Position numbers and translations under genes: made by a program
NCBI GenBank assembly: GCA_020832285.1
Contig: JAFIFB010000026.1
Span: 1-43,722 of the forward strand
Reading direction: 5' to 3'
Origin: Balneolaceae bacterium
GTDB lineage: Bacteria > Bacteroidota > Rhodothermia > Balneolales > Balneolaceae
Length of the DNA stretch: 43,722 nucleotides
Part shown: piece by piece, positions 26,450 through 35,759 of the stretch
Numbering within the stretch: position 1 is the stretch's first letter
How the letters are laid out: every line of letters starts with the position of its first letter
The notes under the pieces: model-generated
The model's input: only the letters and a program-made list of their open reading frames with translations
Told to the model about the DNA's origin: nothing
Databases searched by the model: none

Positions 26450-29400
26450 ATGACATATAGGGTTCAAAAGAGCAGTGGTATGATTTTTCTATCACTGCTT
26501 TTTTTATGTCTGATTAATGCAGGGCATCTAACTGCTCAGGATTATTCCAACAGCTTTCACAAACTGAATGATGCTGCTTATGTTGCTTCATCCCCTAATG
26601 AACCAGTGCAGGGACAACTCAACATCCTTGCCGTAATGGTTGAATTTCAACCCGACACCAACCGGTTTACGTCAGGCAATGGTACGTTTGGACCCGGCAG
26701 CGTCCCATATCTCGAAGATCCCGGGACTACGATTGATGCCCTTCCGCACGACCGGGGATATTTCGAAGCTCATCTTGAATTTGCAAAGAACTACTTCGAA
26801 CGGCTCTCCGGAAATCGGCTGTCTGTACAATACCATGTGCTTCCGGATGTCTACACACTTGATCACGAAATGGCGCATTACTCCCCCATTGGTGAAGATC
26901 CCGAACTGTCTTCTCTTGCTGAACTTGCAAAAGATGTATGGACACAAGTGCAGCAGAATGAAAACTTACCTGTTTCACTAAACAGTCACGAAAACACCGC
27001 TTTCGTTATTTTCCATGCAGGTATTGGCCGGGATATTCAATTGACCGGCACCACACTTGACCGAACACCACAAGACATACCTTCGGTTTACCTCAGCTTG
27101 CAGGCATTAAGGAACCTGCTCGGAGATCCCTCGTTCTCCGGATTTGAGATTGACAACAGCAATCTGCTCGTAAACAATACACTTATTTTACCAAGAACGC
27201 TCTCCCGTTCAGGGGAAGATATCGCAGGAAATCCATTCGTACTCCCCCTTTCAATGAACGGAATGATTACCGCACAGATCGGCAGTCACCTCGGCCTGCC
27301 CGATCTTTTTAATACAGTAACCGGTGAATCGGGTATCGGCCGGTTTGGTCTGATGGATGGGGCCGGAATATTTTCATATAACGGACTCTTCCCCCCTGAA
27401 CTCTCTGCGTGGGAAAAGATTCATCTCGGCTGGGCTGAGCCGTTTGAAGTAAATACTGAAACCGATCATCCCATTTCACTGCCTGCGGTATCACTAAGGC
27501 AGAATAAAAGCATTGCAAAAATTTCCATCTCATCCCGTGAATATTTTTTAGTGGAAAACCGCCATCGTGATCCCGAAAATAACGGTGTAACCCTGACTAT
27601 CCGGAGGCCCGACGGTACATACGTAAACCAAACATTCACAAACAGTGATACGGAGTTCACACGTCAGGAATCCGGGTTTGATGATCGGCTGGAACCCGGT
27701 GTGATCGTGGATGTAAGCAACTACGATTTTTCTCTGCCAGGCGGGAGAATCTCGGTTGACAACACGAACGGAACTGGTAATGGCAGGGAACTGAACGGCG
27801 GCATTCTCATCTGGCACATTGATGAATCGGTCATACAACAAAAACTGGGACGAGAGGGTATTAACAACAATCCCCGGCGGCGGGCAGTAAACCTTCAGGA
27901 AGCCGACGGTGCACAGGATATCGGGCGTCCGCTCTCTGCGGGGCTGTTTCAAAACGAGGTGAATGGCTCTGCATTTGATTTCTGGTGGAAGGGTAACAAC
28001 GCCAGAGTAATTGCACAGAACGACACCATACAGCTCTACCAAAACCGCTTCGGCCCTGACACCACTCCCGATAACCGAAGTAATTCAGGTGCCCCTTCTC
28101 CCTTTGAACTGTATGATTTTTCCGATAATTTGCCGGCAGCCAGTTTCAGAATACGTGAAGTAAATCCATTCTCTGATCTTTACCATTTAAAGGATTCCCG
28201 TTCCGATCTATCTCTGTCAGCCTACACCGACCATTCCGATCCTTACTGGGTGCGATATCCGCTTGCTATGCAGCCCTACCCCACGGGAGATGAAACATAT
28301 GTCATGATTCCATCCCAAAGCGGCATCCAGTTTTACAATCCGACATCAAATGAACTCGCAGATATCATCATTCCGTCCGAAAACCTTCAGCAGCCATTCA
28401 TCGGGTTTGAAGAACCCTTGATCACCGTGGCCCCGAATCCGGTTCAACAAAATGAATCATTCACCGTTTCCTCGTTTACTTTTGACGGTTCGGAAGCTAC
28501 TCAACTCTGGAACTTTGATACAGCACCCAACCACGGATTCATCAGTTCCTCCGAAAATTCCATTCTGGATTTTGATGGCACCCCGGTCCGGTTTGACGCA
28601 GACAATCTGGAAATTTTCGAAGCCCAATCAAATCAGTGGCTTTCGGAAGCCGCAGGCGGTTATCAGTCAAGAATAGTAGACGAACTGCTGATTCTTGATT
28701 TTCCCGGCGGCTCCGAATCAATCTTTCTGCAACATTCAGAATCATTTCAGCGAAAACATACCGGAATTATTGAAAACAGTGGCCATTCATTTCTGTTTTA
28801 CCTGCTTCGCGATGGGAAATTATCTCTTTTTTCGTTTGAAAATGAACACATTAATGAAACTGTAATATCCGACACCGGATTCATTGACTGGCCCGCTTTT
28901 GCCGATTTCAATGGAGACGGCAGCCCCGATATTTTATACGTAGATCACAACACAAACCGGATTGTGGCAAAAAACAGGTATGGAACGATGTTTCGGGATT
29001 TCCCCCTATATTCACCCTCGGGCATAAGTTTTACCGGAACTCCGCTGATTGCTGACCTGAACGGAGATGGATCAAAAGAGATTGTAATCACGGGCCAGGA
29101 TCAGTACTCTGTAAACCTTTTCGCATTTACAGACCGAGGAGAGCCGCTTCAGGGATTTCCGCTTCATGTAGGAGGAGTATCCGATCAGCAAAATCAACCC
29201 GTACACCCTCTTATTACTGAAAATCATCTCATTGCGGTAAGTCACACCGGAGACCTGAAAACATGGACATTTCCAAATATGCAGCGTATAGCCTGGTCAT
29301 CAAAGTACGGAAACCGTACCAACAACAAAGTAAGCGGCTTTATCGATTTTGATGCACCACCCGCATTTGATTTCACCCTGCTGAACCGGGACGAAACCTA

Positions 29401-29656
29401 CAACTGGCCCAATCCCGCTGCGGATGAAACCTATCTACGTTTTCAAACCAGTGAACGGGCTGAGATCAGAATTAAAATTACAACGATGAGCGGACGGCTG
29501 ATTTATGATCAGCAGTTTGAAAGCAGAGCCGGCCTTGCCGAAGAAATCCTGATCGATACCTCTTCGTGGGGAAGCGGCGGATATTTTGCTCTTGTAGAAG
29601 CCAAAAGCAGTTCCGTAACCGAACGAAAACTGGTGAAAATAGCAATCGTCAGATAG
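26450..29656 (+). CDS. M6-peptidase-like secreted protein with FG-GAP repeats and type IX sorting domain
   Basis: The 1068-residue protein carries a signal peptide ending TAQ (residue 30), an M6 (immune inhibitor A-like) peptidase domain around 45-350, VCBS/FG-GAP-like calcium repeats near 810-880 (ADFNGDGSPDILYVDHN, IADLNGDGSKEIVITGQ), and a C-terminal type A sorting domain (NWPNPAADETYLRFQ to KLVKIAIVR). The zinc-binding HExGHxLGLPDL of M6 enzymes is replaced by A275-Q-I-G-S279-H-LGLPDLF, so both the first histidine and the glutamate are missing. The flanking GRFGLMDGAG and PPELSAWEKIHLGW remain. It is therefore probably a pseudopeptidase. Tight linkage to porV suggests a structural role in secretion. 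Confidence 0.85.
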   Translation: MTYRVQKSSGMIFLSLLFLCLINAGHLTAQDYSNSFHKLNDAAYVASSPNEPVQGQLNILAVMVEFQPDTNRFTSGNGTFGPGSVPYLEDPGTTIDALPHDRGYFEAHLEFAKNYFERLSGNRLSVQYHVLPDVYTLDHEMAHYSPIGEDPELSSLAELAKDVWTQVQQNENLPVSLNSHENTAFVIFHAGIGRDIQLTGTTLDRTPQDIPSVYLSLQALRNLLGDPSFSGFEIDNSNLLVNNTLILPRTLSRSGEDIAGNPFVLPLSMNGMITAQIGSHLGLPDLFNTVTGESGIGRFGLMDGAGIFSYNGLFPPELSAWEKIHLGWAEPFEVNTETDHPISLPAVSLRQNKSIAKISISSREYFLVENRHRDPENNGVTLTIRRPDGTYVNQTFTNSDTEFTRQESGFDDRLEPGVIVDVSNYDFSLPGGRISVDNTNGTGNGRELNGGILIWHIDESVIQQKLGREGINNNPRRRAVNLQEADGAQDIGRPLSAGLFQNEVNGSAFDFWWKGNNARVIAQNDTIQLYQNRFGPDTTPDNRSNSGAPSPFELYDFSDNLPAASFRIREVNPFSDLYHLKDSRSDLSLSAYTDHSDPYWVRYPLAMQPYPTGDETYVMIPSQSGIQFYNPTSNELADIIIPSENLQQPFIGFEEPLITVAPNPVQQNESFTVSSFTFDGSEATQLWNFDTAPNHGFISSSENSILDFDGTPVRFDADNLEIFEAQSNQWLSEAAGGYQSRIVDELLILDFPGGSESIFLQHSESFQRKHTGIIENSGHSFLFYLLRDGKLSLFSFENEHINETVISDTGFIDWPAFADFNGDGSPDILYVDHNTNRIVAKNRYGTMFRDFPLYSPSGISFTGTPLIADLNGDGSKEIVITGQDQYSVNLFAFTDRGEPLQGFPLHVGGVSDQQNQPVHPLITENHLIAVSHTGDLKTWTFPNMQRIAWSSKYGNRTNNKVSGFIDFDAPPAFDFTLLNRDETYNWPNPAADETYLRFQTSERAEIRIKITTMSGRLIYDQQFESRAGLAEEILIDTSSWGSGGYFALVEAKSSSVTERKLVKIAIVR

Positions 29657-32600
29657 TTGAAAAGATCATTCATATATCATGCAATTTTATTGCCAATCCT
29701 GACCTTCGGTTTGATGGCCTACAGCGGACCATGTTTTGGACAGGTGAGTCCCGGAGAATATGATTACCCGCACAATCACCTGCCCTGGTTCACCATCGAG
29801 AGTGACCATTTTCTTGTACATTACCAAAAGGGAAACAGCCGAACAGCACAGGTCACCTCAAAAATCGCTGAAGAGATTTATGAACCGGTGACTTCCCTCT
29901 ACGGTCATCTTCCGCGTAAAAAAGTGAGTATTATTCTGCGAGACCGGGAAGACTTTTCTAACGGCGCTGCTTTCTTTTACGACGACAAGATTGAAATCTG
30001 GATTCCCGCACTCGATACCCCGCTCAGAGGCACCCATAGCTGGCTTCAAAATGTGATAACTCATGAATTCACTCACATTATTCAGCTCGGTGCGTCCATG
30101 AAAAGGACACAGCGAATCCCTGCTATCTATTTTCAGTGGCTAACCTACGAAGATATTCGCCGGCCCGACGTACTTTACGGCTTCCCCCGCGGAATTGTCA
30201 CTTTACCATTTGCATCGGTAAGTATTCCCGCCTGGTTTGCCGAAGGTACAGCGCAGTACCAGCGCCAGGATATCAACTATGACTATTGGGACAGCCACCG
30301 CGATATGATACTGAGAACCCGGCTGCTATCCGGCACAACTCTCGATTTTGATGAGATGGGCACATTCACCTCCAAAACCAGTCTTGAGCGAGAACTTGTA
30401 TATAATCAAGGCTTTGATTTTACCCGGTACCTCATCGGACGGTTCGGGGAAAATGTTGTTGCCGATTTATCACAAAATGCAGCAGATAGCGGTGAAAGTA
30501 ACTTCAGCCGGGTGATTGAAATGGTTACCGGTTATTCAGGGAAGAGCCTGTTTGACGACTGGAAAGAAAACAGAACCGAACAATACAAGCAGCAAATCAA
30601 CGAACTTTCTGTCACGAAATCCTATCTGGTTGAGCAGGATGGGTTCTTAAATTTTTACCCCCAGTACAACAGCACCGGTTCTGTGTTTGCTTATCTCACC
30701 AATCGCGGACGGGACTTTGCACGCACCACACTGCTCGTAAAAACTGAGGGACAGGAACTCGAAGCCGATGATTTGGGAGGAACCGAATTTCTGAATTCAG
30801 AGCAGAATTATAACATGTCACACGGGTTTGAATCGAACCCATCCATTGAATTTGTAAGCAATCGCTTTTCATTTTCGCCTGATGGAAGCCGGATCGCATA
30901 TAACCGACCCGAGAAAAATCGCTATGGAGAGACCTACCAGGACATTTACATTTTCGACATTATCGGTCAATCACGGCAAAAAATCACCCAAAATGCCAGG
31001 ATTCAAGACCCTGCCTGGCATCCGGAAGTAGAGTTGATTGCAGCCGTACAACAGCGCGACGGGACACAAAACCTTGTGATGCTGGATCCGGCTACCAAAA
31101 ATATTCAGGACCTTACTCTCTACCAATCTGGTGAAACGGTTTACACCCCTGTCTGGTCGCCAGACAGTAAAGGCATTTATTACGCAACAGCATCGAATGG
31201 AAATCGAAATATTCACCGTTTTTGTATCGAAGAGAAACTGTCACACCCGGTATTCTCCAATCCCAAAATTGATTACCGCGACCCATGGGCAGATCATGAT
31301 TCCGGTCATCTCTATTTTTCATCTGACCTGACCGGAATTTTTAACATCTACCGAAAAAACCTGACAGACAATGAAATTGAGCGGCTAACAAATGTTACCG
31401 GTGGTGCATTTATGCCTTTTGCCCGAGCCGATACTCTCTATTTTGCCAAATATCGACACGATGGCTACAAAATTTCGAATCTCAGAATAGATAAAAATGC
31501 TTCGGTCATTTCTGATCAGGACATGGAAGTCATGCTTCAGATTGAGGAATCCGATGATATACCACCCTACTCTGAAATTTCAGCACTTTCTTTCCCGGAA
31601 GAAAGACGGGCAGAAGAGGCGACCTTCTCGATCGGAGAAGATGAACGAATTTGGAGGCCCTATACCGAAACAACCACGGGACTGAGTATTTTTCCTGTTA
31701 TCCGCTTTGACAATTATACCAAACTGGAGGGAAGTAACTCCCGGCTGCTTCGGAATGCACAATTTGGGAATATCGGGCAAAATCTCTGGCGCGATTTTAA
31801 AGCCGGGGCATACCTCTCCTCGCGTGATGTGACCGAATCGTTTTCCATTTTCGGGGGAGCTATGCTCGGGTGGGGGTCACTCTCATCAGATAGTGTTTCT
31901 GATTTTTTTTCGCCTTCGCGTATCAACAATCTTGATCGTGACATTTTTCTGATCATGGAGCATCGCGGTATTCCCTTCATTCGGCGTAGCTGGTCTCCCA
32001 CTATCAGTGTAGAGATCTATAACCTGAAACGAAATGTGAGAGATGGCCTTACAATCGAAGAGTTTCCCTGTACCTCCTGCCTCCCCATGGACAGATCTGT
32101 CGATATCCGCTATACAATGTGGGAAGCAAATTTTTTTCTTAGAAGTAAATTAAACCGCTGGAGCCTTATGGAGTTGGGTGCTGCCTATTCACCCTATAGC
32201 GTCAGCACTGATGGATTCTTTTCCAATGAATACCGGGAGTTTATTCCCGGTTCCACATCAGAATATTTCAGGGGAGCCAGTTATTCAGCTTCATATATTG
32301 CAGAGGCAACACTACCCCACCGCCATCAGGATATCGCTCCTGCAGGGTTAAAAGGCCACTTTACTTATCGGTTTGAACCCAGTCAACTTCTCCAGGAATT
32401 CGAGATCAGTGAAGGTGCACTTTCACCGGTTTTTTCAAAAGATCAAAATCATTCACTTGAGGCAAAAGTCCGCCTGGGATTCGGTTTGCCATCAGACACG
32501 CATGGAATGATCACCACAAGAGCGTTCTCATACCTAAACAAACCTGAAGACTATTTTTACCTCGATTATGCAGGTGGACTCAGCGGCATGCGTTCGTACC

Positions 32601-32986
32601 CCTACTTTGCACTTGGCGGCCAGCGAACCTTCTTTTCAAGAGTTTCCGTGCTCAAACCCGTTTTTCAGGGGATTAATCATAAGCTGAGTGCCTACACTCT
32701 CGATAAAGTTTTTGCCCACTTGTTTTTCGAAACCGGAAACGGATGGGGAGGTCCGCTAAACATTGGTAAAAATATAAAGACTGGAATGGGTGCAGAATTA
32801 AGATTTGCCTTCAATAGTTATTATCTTTTCCCGTTAAAATTTTTTGTGAATACCACATATGGCTTTAACGAGTTTACCGTTACACTGCCTTCACAGTTTA
32901 TATCCCCTAACCAAACAAATTCTGTTCAATACGGCAAGGAATTCCTTTTTTATTTTGGATTAACATTTGATTTCGATTTTCTATGA
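29657..32986 (+). CDS. Large envelope protein: HEFTH peptidase-like, TolB propeller, C-terminal barrel
   Basis: The 1109-residue protein starts at TTG immediately after the upstream stop; the next methionine falls inside the signal peptide, so TTG is the better start. The N-terminus (about 40-330) resembles gluzincin-type metallopeptidases: H136-E-F-T-H140 with IPAWFAEGTAQY and E196 as likely third ligand. Residues about 330-660 hold TolB/WD40-like blades (SFSPDGSRIAYNRPEKN, AWHPEVELIAAVQQRDG, VWSPDSKGIYYATASNG). The last 400 residues look like an outer-membrane barrel ending FLFYFGLTFDFDFL. Such proteins occur beside type IX genes in Bacteroidota. The combination predicts an outer-membrane anchored peptidase or chaperone; the substrate is unknown. 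Confidence 0.75.
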   Translation: MKRSFIYHAILLPILTFGLMAYSGPCFGQVSPGEYDYPHNHLPWFTIESDHFLVHYQKGNSRTAQVTSKIAEEIYEPVTSLYGHLPRKKVSIILRDREDFSNGAAFFYDDKIEIWIPALDTPLRGTHSWLQNVITHEFTHIIQLGASMKRTQRIPAIYFQWLTYEDIRRPDVLYGFPRGIVTLPFASVSIPAWFAEGTAQYQRQDINYDYWDSHRDMILRTRLLSGTTLDFDEMGTFTSKTSLERELVYNQGFDFTRYLIGRFGENVVADLSQNAADSGESNFSRVIEMVTGYSGKSLFDDWKENRTEQYKQQINELSVTKSYLVEQDGFLNFYPQYNSTGSVFAYLTNRGRDFARTTLLVKTEGQELEADDLGGTEFLNSEQNYNMSHGFESNPSIEFVSNRFSFSPDGSRIAYNRPEKNRYGETYQDIYIFDIIGQSRQKITQNARIQDPAWHPEVELIAAVQQRDGTQNLVMLDPATKNIQDLTLYQSGETVYTPVWSPDSKGIYYATASNGNRNIHRFCIEEKLSHPVFSNPKIDYRDPWADHDSGHLYFSSDLTGIFNIYRKNLTDNEIERLTNVTGGAFMPFARADTLYFAKYRHDGYKISNLRIDKNASVISDQDMEVMLQIEESDDIPPYSEISALSFPEERRAEEATFSIGEDERIWRPYTETTTGLSIFPVIRFDNYTKLEGSNSRLLRNAQFGNIGQNLWRDFKAGAYLSSRDVTESFSIFGGAMLGWGSLSSDSVSDFFSPSRINNLDRDIFLIMEHRGIPFIRRSWSPTISVEIYNLKRNVRDGLTIEEFPCTSCLPMDRSVDIRYTMWEANFFLRSKLNRWSLMELGAAYSPYSVSTDGFFSNEYREFIPGSTSEYFRGASYSASYIAEATLPHRHQDIAPAGLKGHFTYRFEPSQLLQEFEISEGALSPVFSKDQNHSLEAKVRLGFGLPSDTHGMITTRAFSYLNKPEDYFYLDYAGGLSGMRSYPYFALGGQRTFFSRVSVLKPVFQGINHKLSAYTLDKVFAHLFFETGNGWGGPLNIGKNIKTGMGAELRFAFNSYYLFPLKFFVNTTYGFNEFTVTLPSQFISPNQTNSVQYGKEFLFYFGLTFDFDFL

Positions 32987-33966
32987 AACAATTTTCTGTA
33001 CTGATGTTATTTATGTGCATGCCATTTTCATTATTTGCACAACATGAGGAAAAGGAACCAAATTTATCATCTGTAGTTATTACAGAAAATAAAACGACAA
33101 ATGAGAAGTATCAGCTGATTACTCCTGTACTTTTACGAAATAACTTTGGTTCTTCATTGCTTTTTGATGAGGATCTTGATTCTGGAATTTCAAGTGCTGG
33201 ATCGGTTTTTTTCAGTTCTCTTATCGTACCGGGCTCCGGACAGATATCCAACAGAAGCTGGTTCAGGGCTGGTATGTTTTTGGCAATTGAAGCAACTTCC
33301 ATTTTTATGGCTGTTGAATACAGAAATCGTGGTGTAAATGGAGAGCGGGATTACGAACGATGGGCAAACAATAACTGGAGCGTGGTTCAATACTCCAACT
33401 GGCTGGTTGATTATCACAACTATCATAACATAAACAATTCTCATATCAACGAACTGAAAGAGATGGTAGATGGAGTAAACCCCGCATTTAATATTCGTGA
33501 TGATTGGGATGCCGTTGATATTTCTGTGCTGAGGGATGTAGAGCGCAATACTCCGTATTTCACAACCGATGATATTGCAAATCAGAACTTTTCACACGTT
33601 CTGCCTGAATACGGCTCACAGCAATACTATGAACTGATTGCCAAATATTACCAGTACCAGGCCGGGTGGAGAGATTATAACGATTTTCATGACAGCATTG
33701 GCAACACAGGAAGATTTTTCGAAGAACGTTACTATGTTGATCGAAACGGCCGACATGCAAGCCATTTCTTTTTTGACGGTGCAAGGCGGGCACAACAGTT
33801 TAACGATGATTACAGGACAAGCAACTTTTTTATCCACTTGCTGATAGCCAATCACATAATTTCAGCTTTTGATGCTTATTTTACAGTTCGTGTGCAACAA
33901 AGAAGACTTCAGGCAAGTTCAAGTATGATTCCGGGGCAACAGATCGTTATTAAATACAGATTTTAA
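32983..33966 (+). CDS. DUF5683-like membrane-associated protein
   Basis: The 327-residue protein overlaps the preceding stop by four bases (ATGA), so it is translationally coupled. Signal peptide ends LFAQ (residue 20). The segment SSLIVPGSGQISNRSWFRAG followed by hydrophobic MFLAIEATSIFMAVEY resembles DUF5683, a family of small exported proteins of Bacteroidota. The middle is aromatic-rich (QYSNWLVDYHNYHNINNSHI). Its linkage to the envelope operon suggests a cell-surface role. The region 33967-34106 holds no gene. Confidence 0.65.
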   Translation: MKQFSVLMLFMCMPFSLFAQHEEKEPNLSSVVITENKTTNEKYQLITPVLLRNNFGSSLLFDEDLDSGISSAGSVFFSSLIVPGSGQISNRSWFRAGMFLAIEATSIFMAVEYRNRGVNGERDYERWANNNWSVVQYSNWLVDYHNYHNINNSHINELKEMVDGVNPAFNIRDDWDAVDISVLRDVERNTPYFTTDDIANQNFSHVLPEYGSQQYYELIAKYYQYQAGWRDYNDFHDSIGNTGRFFEERYYVDRNGRHASHFFFDGARRAQQFNDDYRTSNFFIHLLIANHIISAFDAYFTVRVQQRRLQASSSMIPGQQIVIKYRF

Positions 33967-34106
33967 CCCGGATATCTCAATTTAAATTTTCTAAACGAAA
34001 TGTATCATACTGATTTATCATACTTTATGATTCAAAATTAGGATTTTCATAAAAAACTCGTGGTGAAATAACCGGTTTAAACCGTTTTTCAATACTGAAT
34101 ATATAA

Positions 34107-34952
34107 ATGGACAAAATCAAAGCATTATTTAAAAGCAAAGTATTTTACCTCTCTTTGGGTGGTATTCTCACTGCAGGCATTTTATTCGCACTTTTGATGG
34201 ATCTTGTGATCATGCCAAATTATACCAATTACAACCGGGGCGTGACCGTCCCTGATGTAACCAAACTTTCTCTCGAAGAAGCTGAATCCCTTCTTGAACG
34301 ATATGGCCTTCGTCACGAAATTCTTGACCGAAGAGCACACTCGGCGTACCCAGCTAACTATATCATCGACCAAGCACCCGCACCACGTCAAATCGTAAAA
34401 CCAAATCGAAAAGTGTATCTTACTGTAAATACGGACACGACACCCATGACGGTAGTTCCCAATGTGGTTAGTATGCACCTTCGCAATGCTGAACTTCAGC
34501 TTGAAAATCACGGTCTTGTGGTGGGAACGCGAAGCTATGAATCATCCCGGTTTAGAAACACGGTACTTCGCCAATCTGCGGCACCCGGTGACACTGTAGC
34601 AAGAGGTACGGTTGTTAATCTTGCCATTAGCGACGGTCTTGGTTCACGGATGGTGAGTGTACCCGATGTAGAAGGTATGAGCCTCTCTCAGGCCCAACAG
34701 GCGATTAATCGTGCCGGTTTGAGGGTGGGAGAAATTCGTTTTCAGCCAAGCCAGGAGCACTCTCCCAACACAGTGATTGCATTCTCTCCTAATGAAGATG
34801 AACTCACCGAAGGTGAATCTCTTTTCCTGATCGTTTCCGAACGATTTGATGCAAGGGAAGAAATTGAAGAAGGAGCTATTATTGATGATACTACAGCTAT
34901 CGAACAAGTTGAACCCGACAACCAGGACCAACCCCAAAACGAAAATGAATGA
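34107..34952 (+). CDS. PASTA-domain membrane protein
   Basis: The 281-residue protein has a membrane helix at about 13-35 (FYLSLGGILTAGILFALLMD) and then three PASTA domains: about 46-112 (VTVPDVTKLSLEEAESLLER), 117-178 (MTVVPNVVSMHLRNAELQLE) and 187-250 (VSVPDVEGMSLSQAQQAINR), with an acidic tail. No kinase domain is attached, so it is not a PASTA kinase. PASTA domains bind uncrosslinked peptidoglycan; a role in wall sensing or synthesis is inferred. It ends in a 4-base overlap with rpe. Confidence 0.88.
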   Translation: MDKIKALFKSKVFYLSLGGILTAGILFALLMDLVIMPNYTNYNRGVTVPDVTKLSLEEAESLLERYGLRHEILDRRAHSAYPANYIIDQAPAPRQIVKPNRKVYLTVNTDTTPMTVVPNVVSMHLRNAELQLENHGLVVGTRSYESSRFRNTVLRQSAAPGDTVARGTVVNLAISDGLGSRMVSVPDVEGMSLSQAQQAINRAGLRVGEIRFQPSQEHSPNTVIAFSPNEDELTEGESLFLIVSERFDAREEIEEGAIIDDTTAIEQVEPDNQDQPQNENE

Positions 34953-35638
34953 ATTTTGACCTCCCTGTTTTAGCTCCTTCAATCCTTGCCGCAGACTTTT
35001 CAAAGCTCGGAGAAGAAATCGGGCAGTGTACCCAGGCGGGTATTCAATGGATTCACTGCGATATTATGGATGGACATTTTGTGCCCAATATCAGTTACGG
35101 ACCGGGCATCGTTCAAACCGTTCGTAAAATTGCACCGGATGCGTTTCTGGATGTTCACCTGATGATCGAAAATCCTGATCAATATATAGAAGATTTTGCG
35201 GATGCGGGAGCAGATCTCATTTCGGTTCACTATGAAGCCTGTCCTCACCTTCACCGTACCATTCAGAATATTCGCCTTCACGGATGTATGACCGGGGTAG
35301 TCATCAATCCTGCCACACCCACAGAACTTCTCAAACCCATTTTACCGGATGCAGATCTCGCTCTTGTGATGAGTGTTAATCCCGGCTTTGGCGGACAGTC
35401 TTTCATTGAAGGGAGCATCAGCAAAATAAAAGAGCTCAGACAAATCCGAAATGATTTGAACCTGAATTTCCTTATAGAGGTTGACGGAGGAGTTGGATTA
35501 AACAATATCAGTCAGCTTGTATCTTCCGGTACGGATATCCTTGTAGCAGGCAGCAGTGTATTCAAAGCCGATGATATTCCGCAGCGAATCAATCAGCTTC
35601 GAAAGAAAGCACTTGCGGCATCCGGCAATGTTGTTTAA
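34949..35638 (+). CDS. rpe: Ribulose-phosphate 3-epimerase
   Basis: The 229-residue TIM-barrel enzyme shows all signature segments: LAPSILAADFSKL at the start, H36-C-D38-IMDGHFVPNISYG, VHLMIENPDQYIEDFADAG with H70, LVMSVNPGFGGQSFIEGSIS, and LIEVDGGVGLNNISQLVSSG with GSSVFKADD. It interconverts ribulose 5-phosphate and xylulose 5-phosphate in the pentose phosphate pathway. The ATGA overlap with the PASTA gene shows coupling. Intact and of normal length. Confidence 0.96.
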   Translation: MNFDLPVLAPSILAADFSKLGEEIGQCTQAGIQWIHCDIMDGHFVPNISYGPGIVQTVRKIAPDAFLDVHLMIENPDQYIEDFADAGADLISVHYEACPHLHRTIQNIRLHGCMTGVVINPATPTELLKPILPDADLALVMSVNPGFGGQSFIEGSISKIKELRQIRNDLNLNFLIEVDGGVGLNNISQLVSSGTDILVAGSSVFKADDIPQRINQLRKKALAASGNVV

Positions 35639-35759
35639 TTCCATCTTAACGAATTTTCTGTATTTTATAATTCAATAATTAAATCATATCAGTACATCTA
35701 TCGAAACTTCCGACAAACTTTCAGAAGAAACTATCTTAATTGATGATATCGACCCGGTT

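Noticed and set aside
26860-26890. DHEMAHY in the M6-like protein as an alternative zinc motif
   Set aside because: It lies well before the position of the M6 motif, does not have the HExxH spacing, and is not followed by the LGLPDL segment.
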